Below are positions 61,421-64,000 of a DNA stretch of 64,000 nt, in pieces. The translations under genes were made by a program, and so were the position numbers. The notes beneath the pieces were generated by a model, which did not search any database, was not told the DNA's origin, and saw only the letters and a list, made by a program, of their open reading frames with translations. The DNA lies in NCBI RefSeq assembly GCF_003412465.1, contig NZ_QTJV01000006.1, positions 764,487 through 828,486 on the forward strand. Direction: 5' to 3'. The first letter of the stretch is position 1. Every line of letters begins with the position of its first letter. Source of the DNA: Chitinophaga silvisoli (GTDB lineage Bacteria > Bacteroidota > Bacteroidia > Chitinophagales > Chitinophagaceae).

Positions 61421-61879
61421 ATGAAGAAAGAAAAGTATCCTTATATATTAAATGACTCCACTTCCAGATTTGACTTTGAGAGTAAGGGACCGAATGGTAT
61501 AATTAAAAAGACAGTCGATTACTATAAAATCGGAACCTGGACAGATGGATCAGAAGTATATAATCTGGCATTCGGCGATTGGGATGAAACAAACAATATC
61601 ATTAACGATCTTTCACGAACAGATAACAATGACAGGGATAAAGTATTAGCAACGGTTGCGAGTACTGTAATTGATATGATCATTGCAAATGAGAATATAG
61701 CAATATATGCAGAAGGTAGTACACCAGCACGAACAAGATTATATCAAATAGCTATAAATATCAATAAAGATGAGATAGAGGATATGCTCAATATTTATGG
61801 ATATATAAATGAAAAGTGGCAGCCGTTTGAATCAGGCAAGAATTATGAAGCTTTTTTGGTTACCAGAAAAAAGGTGTAA
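61421..61879 (+). CDS. DUF6934 family protein
   Basis: A 152-residue cytosolic protein with the features of DUF6934: 'YPYILNDSTSRFDFESKGPN', 'VYNLAFGDWDETNNIINDLS', the conserved 'DKVLATVASTVIDMIIAN' and 'IAIYAEGSTPARTRLYQIAI', and C-terminal 'FESGKNYEAFLVTRKK'. The start is at MKKEKYPYI; nine upstream codons in frame are less conserved. The function of the family is unknown. A 57-residue partner gene follows after 22 nt. It lies right behind a dead recombinase, so it may have arrived as cargo. Confidence 0.85.
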   Translation: MKKEKYPYILNDSTSRFDFESKGPNGIIKKTVDYYKIGTWTDGSEVYNLAFGDWDETNNIINDLSRTDNNDRDKVLATVASTVIDMIIANENIAIYAEGSTPARTRLYQIAININKDEIEDMLNIYGYINEKWQPFESGKNYEAFLVTRKKV

Positions 61880-61901
61880 ATTTGATTAAAAGGAAGAAAT
61901 T

Positions 61902-62075
61902 ATGTCTACAAAAATTTCAAATTTCCTTAATAAAAGGGAAAAGCCAGTGATAGGTAAATCGAGCATTCCAGAGGAGGCTGTGAGGAATAGTCCTTTTATT
62001 ATTAAAAAAATAGAACAGGCAAAGCGCAGATTAAAAGAACATCCATTTCCTATCGAACTGTTAAAGTCAAAATAA
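61902..62075 (+). CDS. Small basic protein, 57 aa, partner of DUF6934 protein
   Basis: A 57-residue frame: MSTKISNFLNKREKPVIGKS, then a short linker, then a basic helix (IIKKIEQAKRRLKEHPFPIE). It is 22 nt after the DUF6934 gene on the same strand, with a purine-rich AAGGAAG just ahead of the start and a terminator after. Small basic proteins with a short N-terminal 'KPVIG'-like segment recur next to DUF6934 genes as far as I recall. A paired module, perhaps toxin-antitoxin-like, is a possibility but unproven. Confidence 0.62.
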   Translation: MSTKISNFLNKREKPVIGKSSIPEEAVRNSPFIIKKIEQAKRRLKEHPFPIELLKSK

Positions 62076-62085
62076 TACTATTGGT

Positions 62086-62114
62086 AATGCCTCACAGATG
62101 TGGGGCATTCTTTC
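62086..62114 (+). terminator. Terminator of the DUF6934 unit
   Basis: An 11-pair stem (AATGCCTCACA against TGTGGGGCATT, one G-T wobble) followed by CTTTC, 10 nt beyond the 57-aa gene. The inner pairs must open to form a loop. Confidence 0.7.
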
Positions 62115-62410
62115 TTTCAAGCATATCTCTATACCAGCTAGCTGTACATATATTTGTAATTTGATTTTATCTCAACCGGTAAGTAATCCATATCATTCTA
62201 ATACAATCCTACACAATTATTACACCAATCCTACCAGCTGGCCTTCCGTAAGGGCTTAATTCAAAGTACTTCTTTCCTCTAATTAAGCTAATATTTTATC
62301 CCTAAACCTAGCCCGTCTATGTTAGTGGCCGAAGTTGCTGAAGAGAACAACCTCCTGCCCATAACGGCATGTTACACTCAGATCTTTTTACAAATCATAA
62401 TTCATCCTTA
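62115..62410. other. Gene-free stretch before the AraC gene
   Basis: About 300 nt of AT-rich sequence. One plus-strand TATATTTG octamer is present near 62150, but no frame, terminator or repeat follows, so I see nothing further to call. Confidence 0.5.
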
Positions 62411-63337
62411 CTAATTTAACTTTCTATATTCTTGTGGCGTTAAACCTGTTTTACTTTTAAATAGACGATTGAAATAATGTGGATAGTTAAATCCTAAATT
62501 ATAGGCAATACTACTAACACTATTAGATTCAATAAGCAATAAGGTTTTGGCTTTTTCAACAATAAAATTATTGACATGATCTTTTATAGTGTAACCAGTT
62601 TCCTTTTTTAACAAGTCACTCAAATAATTTCCTGAAAGATGAACCTTATTAGAAAAGTATTCTATTGATGGTATTCCTGTTTCTGCAAATTTCCCATCTT
62701 TAAAATAGCTATTCAATAAAGAATGAAACTGACTAACCACGTCAGAGTTTTGAGCTGACCGCGTGTTAAACTGCCTTTCATAGTAACGTCTTGACAAATT
62801 CAATAATAACTCCAGGGAAGATGCAATGACGGTCTGACTATGATTATCTATTCGCTCCGCAATTTCATTTTGAATCATAACCTTGCAATCAGTGACCGTC
62901 TTTTGCTCTGCATCTGACAAATGAAGTGCTTCATGAACGTCATAAGAGAAAAACGCATAATCTTCTATTGTTTTCCCTAGCGAAGTATTGCGGATTAAAT
63001 CGGGATGGAAAAATAACATCCATCCCTGTATCTCATCTATTACTTGTGCTTTTGATACTGACTGTACCTGGCCTGGTGCAGTAAAAAATAAAACGCCTTC
63101 ATTAAAATCATACGCATTTCTTCCGTATTGCAGTCCACAACTTTTGTCTTTTAAACCAATGGTATATAATTCAGACGTGAATTTTACAGCAACAAATTGT
63201 TCCTGGATTTCCCACTTCGAAACATCAATAATGCTAATCAATGGATGTGTAGGTTTCGGAAATCCAAAAATCTCATGCAGTTGACTAATTGACTTTATGT
63301 TATTAATGTTCTGGTTCATTCTGTTTACAATTTTCAA
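62411..63337 (-). CDS. AraC family transcriptional regulator
   Basis: A 308-residue regulator with an N-terminal ligand-sensing domain (AraC_binding-like; 'YDFNEGVLFFTAPGQVQSVS' and 'DEIQGWMLFFHPDLIRNTSL') and a C-terminal double helix-turn-helix (about 215-305; 'KVHLSGNYLSDLLKKETGYT', 'VSSIAYNLGFNYPHYFNRLF'). The upstream gene on the same strand is an SDR, a common pairing for this AraC subgroup. A second start (residue 7) is possible. Confidence 0.92.
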   Translation of the reverse strand: MKIVNRMNQNINNIKSISQLHEIFGFPKPTHPLISIIDVSKWEIQEQFVAVKFTSELYTIGLKDKSCGLQYGRNAYDFNEGVLFFTAPGQVQSVSKAQVIDEIQGWMLFFHPDLIRNTSLGKTIEDYAFFSYDVHEALHLSDAEQKTVTDCKVMIQNEIAERIDNHSQTVIASSLELLLNLSRRYYERQFNTRSAQNSDVVSQFHSLLNSYFKDGKFAETGIPSIEYFSNKVHLSGNYLSDLLKKETGYTIKDHVNNFIVEKAKTLLLIESNSVSSIAYNLGFNYPHYFNRLFKSKTGLTPQEYRKLN

Positions 63338-63420
63338 TGCGTTTTTTCAGAAGAATGCTATGTTGTGCAAAAGCTGCCCGCATGTCAATTGGGATAATTT
63401 TTAAAGTTAGTTAGTTTTTC

Positions 63421-63428
63421 CAAAACTA
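63421..63428 (-). promoter_or_regulatory. Putative -7 element for the AraC gene
   Basis: On the minus strand the octamer reads TAGTTTTG, matching TAnnTTTG, 84 nt before the start codon. No -33 TTTG is seen. Confidence 0.35.
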
Positions 63429-63521
63429 TACTTAGCGTACCATTGATTTTACGGATGTATGCCCCGGTTTCATTACACTTTGAAATTTTAATTTCATTTA
63501 TTTTACAATGTCTTATTCAGA

Positions 63522-64000
63522 CTACTTCACCTGTGTCATGATTATTTTGTCAAATATATTGTCGCCAAACCATTTCCTAATTGCTATTGCTGGTTTTGCC
63601 ATATAACCTTTTACATATCTTGTTTTGGGTTTTTTGTCAGTGGCGGCTTTGGCAATAGTTTGCCCAAGTATCTCTACATCGGTCAATTGGTTTCCGGTGT
63701 ACATTTTCTTGGTAGTCTCTGCCATTTTATTAGCGAAGTTTGCGTAAACGCCACTGCCGGAAGTTTTCTTTAAATTTTCCGCAGCTATTACACCCCATGG
63801 AGTTTTTATACCACCTGGTTCTACTACTACCACATCTATTCCAAATGCCTTCAGTTCCAAACGCAAACAATCACTCCAGCCTTCTACCGCATGTTTTGTG
63901 GCGTGATACCAGGCACCCAGTGGGTAATGATTCGGAGCTGACCATTCCCAAATTGAATTAAAAACTACAGACTTTTGCAAAAACAATTTTATGCAAAAGA
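63522..64000 (-). CDS. Short-chain dehydrogenase/reductase, C-terminal part, N-terminus off-window or damaged
   Basis: The last ~154 residues of a classical SDR: 'LGAWYHATKHAVEGWSDCLR' carries the catalytic Tyr and Lys, and 'AFGIDVVVVEPGGIKTPWGV' is the usual post-catalytic strand. The frame is open to the right edge. The stretch before the Tyr reads VVFNSIWEWSAPNHY instead of the expected ISSxGG, so the catalytic Ser is missing at the right distance. This suggests a frameshift or rearrangement near 63930. An AraC gene lies downstream. It may be a truncated or pseudogene copy. Confidence 0.7.
   Translation of the reverse strand, partial: FCIKLFLQKSVVFNSIWEWSAPNHYPLGAWYHATKHAVEGWSDCLRLELKAFGIDVVVVEPGGIKTPWGVIAAENLKKTSGSGVYANFANKMAETTKKMYTGNQLTDVEILGQTIAKAATDKKPKTRYVKGYMAKPAIAIRKWFGDNIFDKIIMTQVK

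Overview
The window comes from a Bacteroidota chromosome, most likely a Chitinophaga-like member of the Chitinophagaceae. The signs are a SusC/SusD pair, type IX secretion (T9SS) C-terminal tails on large secreted proteins, a CHU_C gliding-type C-terminal domain, an alpha-E/ATP-grasp/transglutaminase operon, LytS/LytTR regulation, and promoters fitting the Bacteroidota consensus TTTG-N19..21-TAnnTTTG rather than -35/-10. No rRNA, CRISPR array or intact insertion sequence is visible.

Layout. (1) 1-8 kb: a partial M28 peptidase, a basic-secretory-protein peptidase, RmuC, a porin-like protein, a GH127 glycosidase and a DUF885 peptidase. (2) 8-22 kb: a trans-4-hydroxy-L-proline catabolic set split into two blocks. 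The epimerase and D-hydroxyproline dehydrogenase lie at 7976-10294; permease, ketoglutarate semialdehyde dehydrogenase and the DHDPS-family deaminase lie at 16860-20668 with a divergent AraC regulator. Between them are a secreted DUF6055 metallopeptidase-like protein and the ATP-grasp/alpha-E/transglutaminase operon, whose upstream region carries a 73-nt near-perfect palindrome. With the surrounding peptidases this suggests use of collagen-like or plant hydroxyproline-rich protein. (3) 22-31 kb: three tandem paralogous small membrane proteins plus a lipoprotein, a giant T9SS-exported PQQ-type sugar dehydrogenase, and an S9 peptidase. (4) 31-33.6 kb: aldo/keto reductase, ComA-type phosphosulfolactate synthase, DinB protein. 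(5) 33.7-41.7 kb: an operon of SusC, SusD, arylsulfatase, two hydrophobic miniproteins and a sterol-desaturase-family enzyme, with a good promoter far upstream and a candidate antisense RNA in its leader. (6) 41.8-53.4 kb: aldose epimerase, MBL-rhodanese sulfur enzyme, SDR, a PAS histidine kinase/response regulator pair, a LytS/LytTR pair next to a TonB-dependent receptor, and a Dabb protein. (7) 53.4-58.3 kb: a large CHU_C adhesin-like protein, a strong candidate small RNA (promoter plus terminator, no reading frame), YceI, and a higher-order tandem repeat array. (8) 58.3-64 kb: tRNA-Pro(CGG), then a decayed accessory stretch with an orphan CxxC protein, a broken tyrosine recombinase, a DUF6934 two-gene unit, an AraC regulator and a truncated SDR.

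The two most notable items not explained by ordinary genes are the autonomous RNA candidate at 55928-56012 and the RNA candidate on the strand opposite the susC leader at 41340-41453. Both were found by reading promoter and terminator signals that point away from any gene. The most interesting gene set is the SusCD-sulfatase-miniprotein-desaturase operon.
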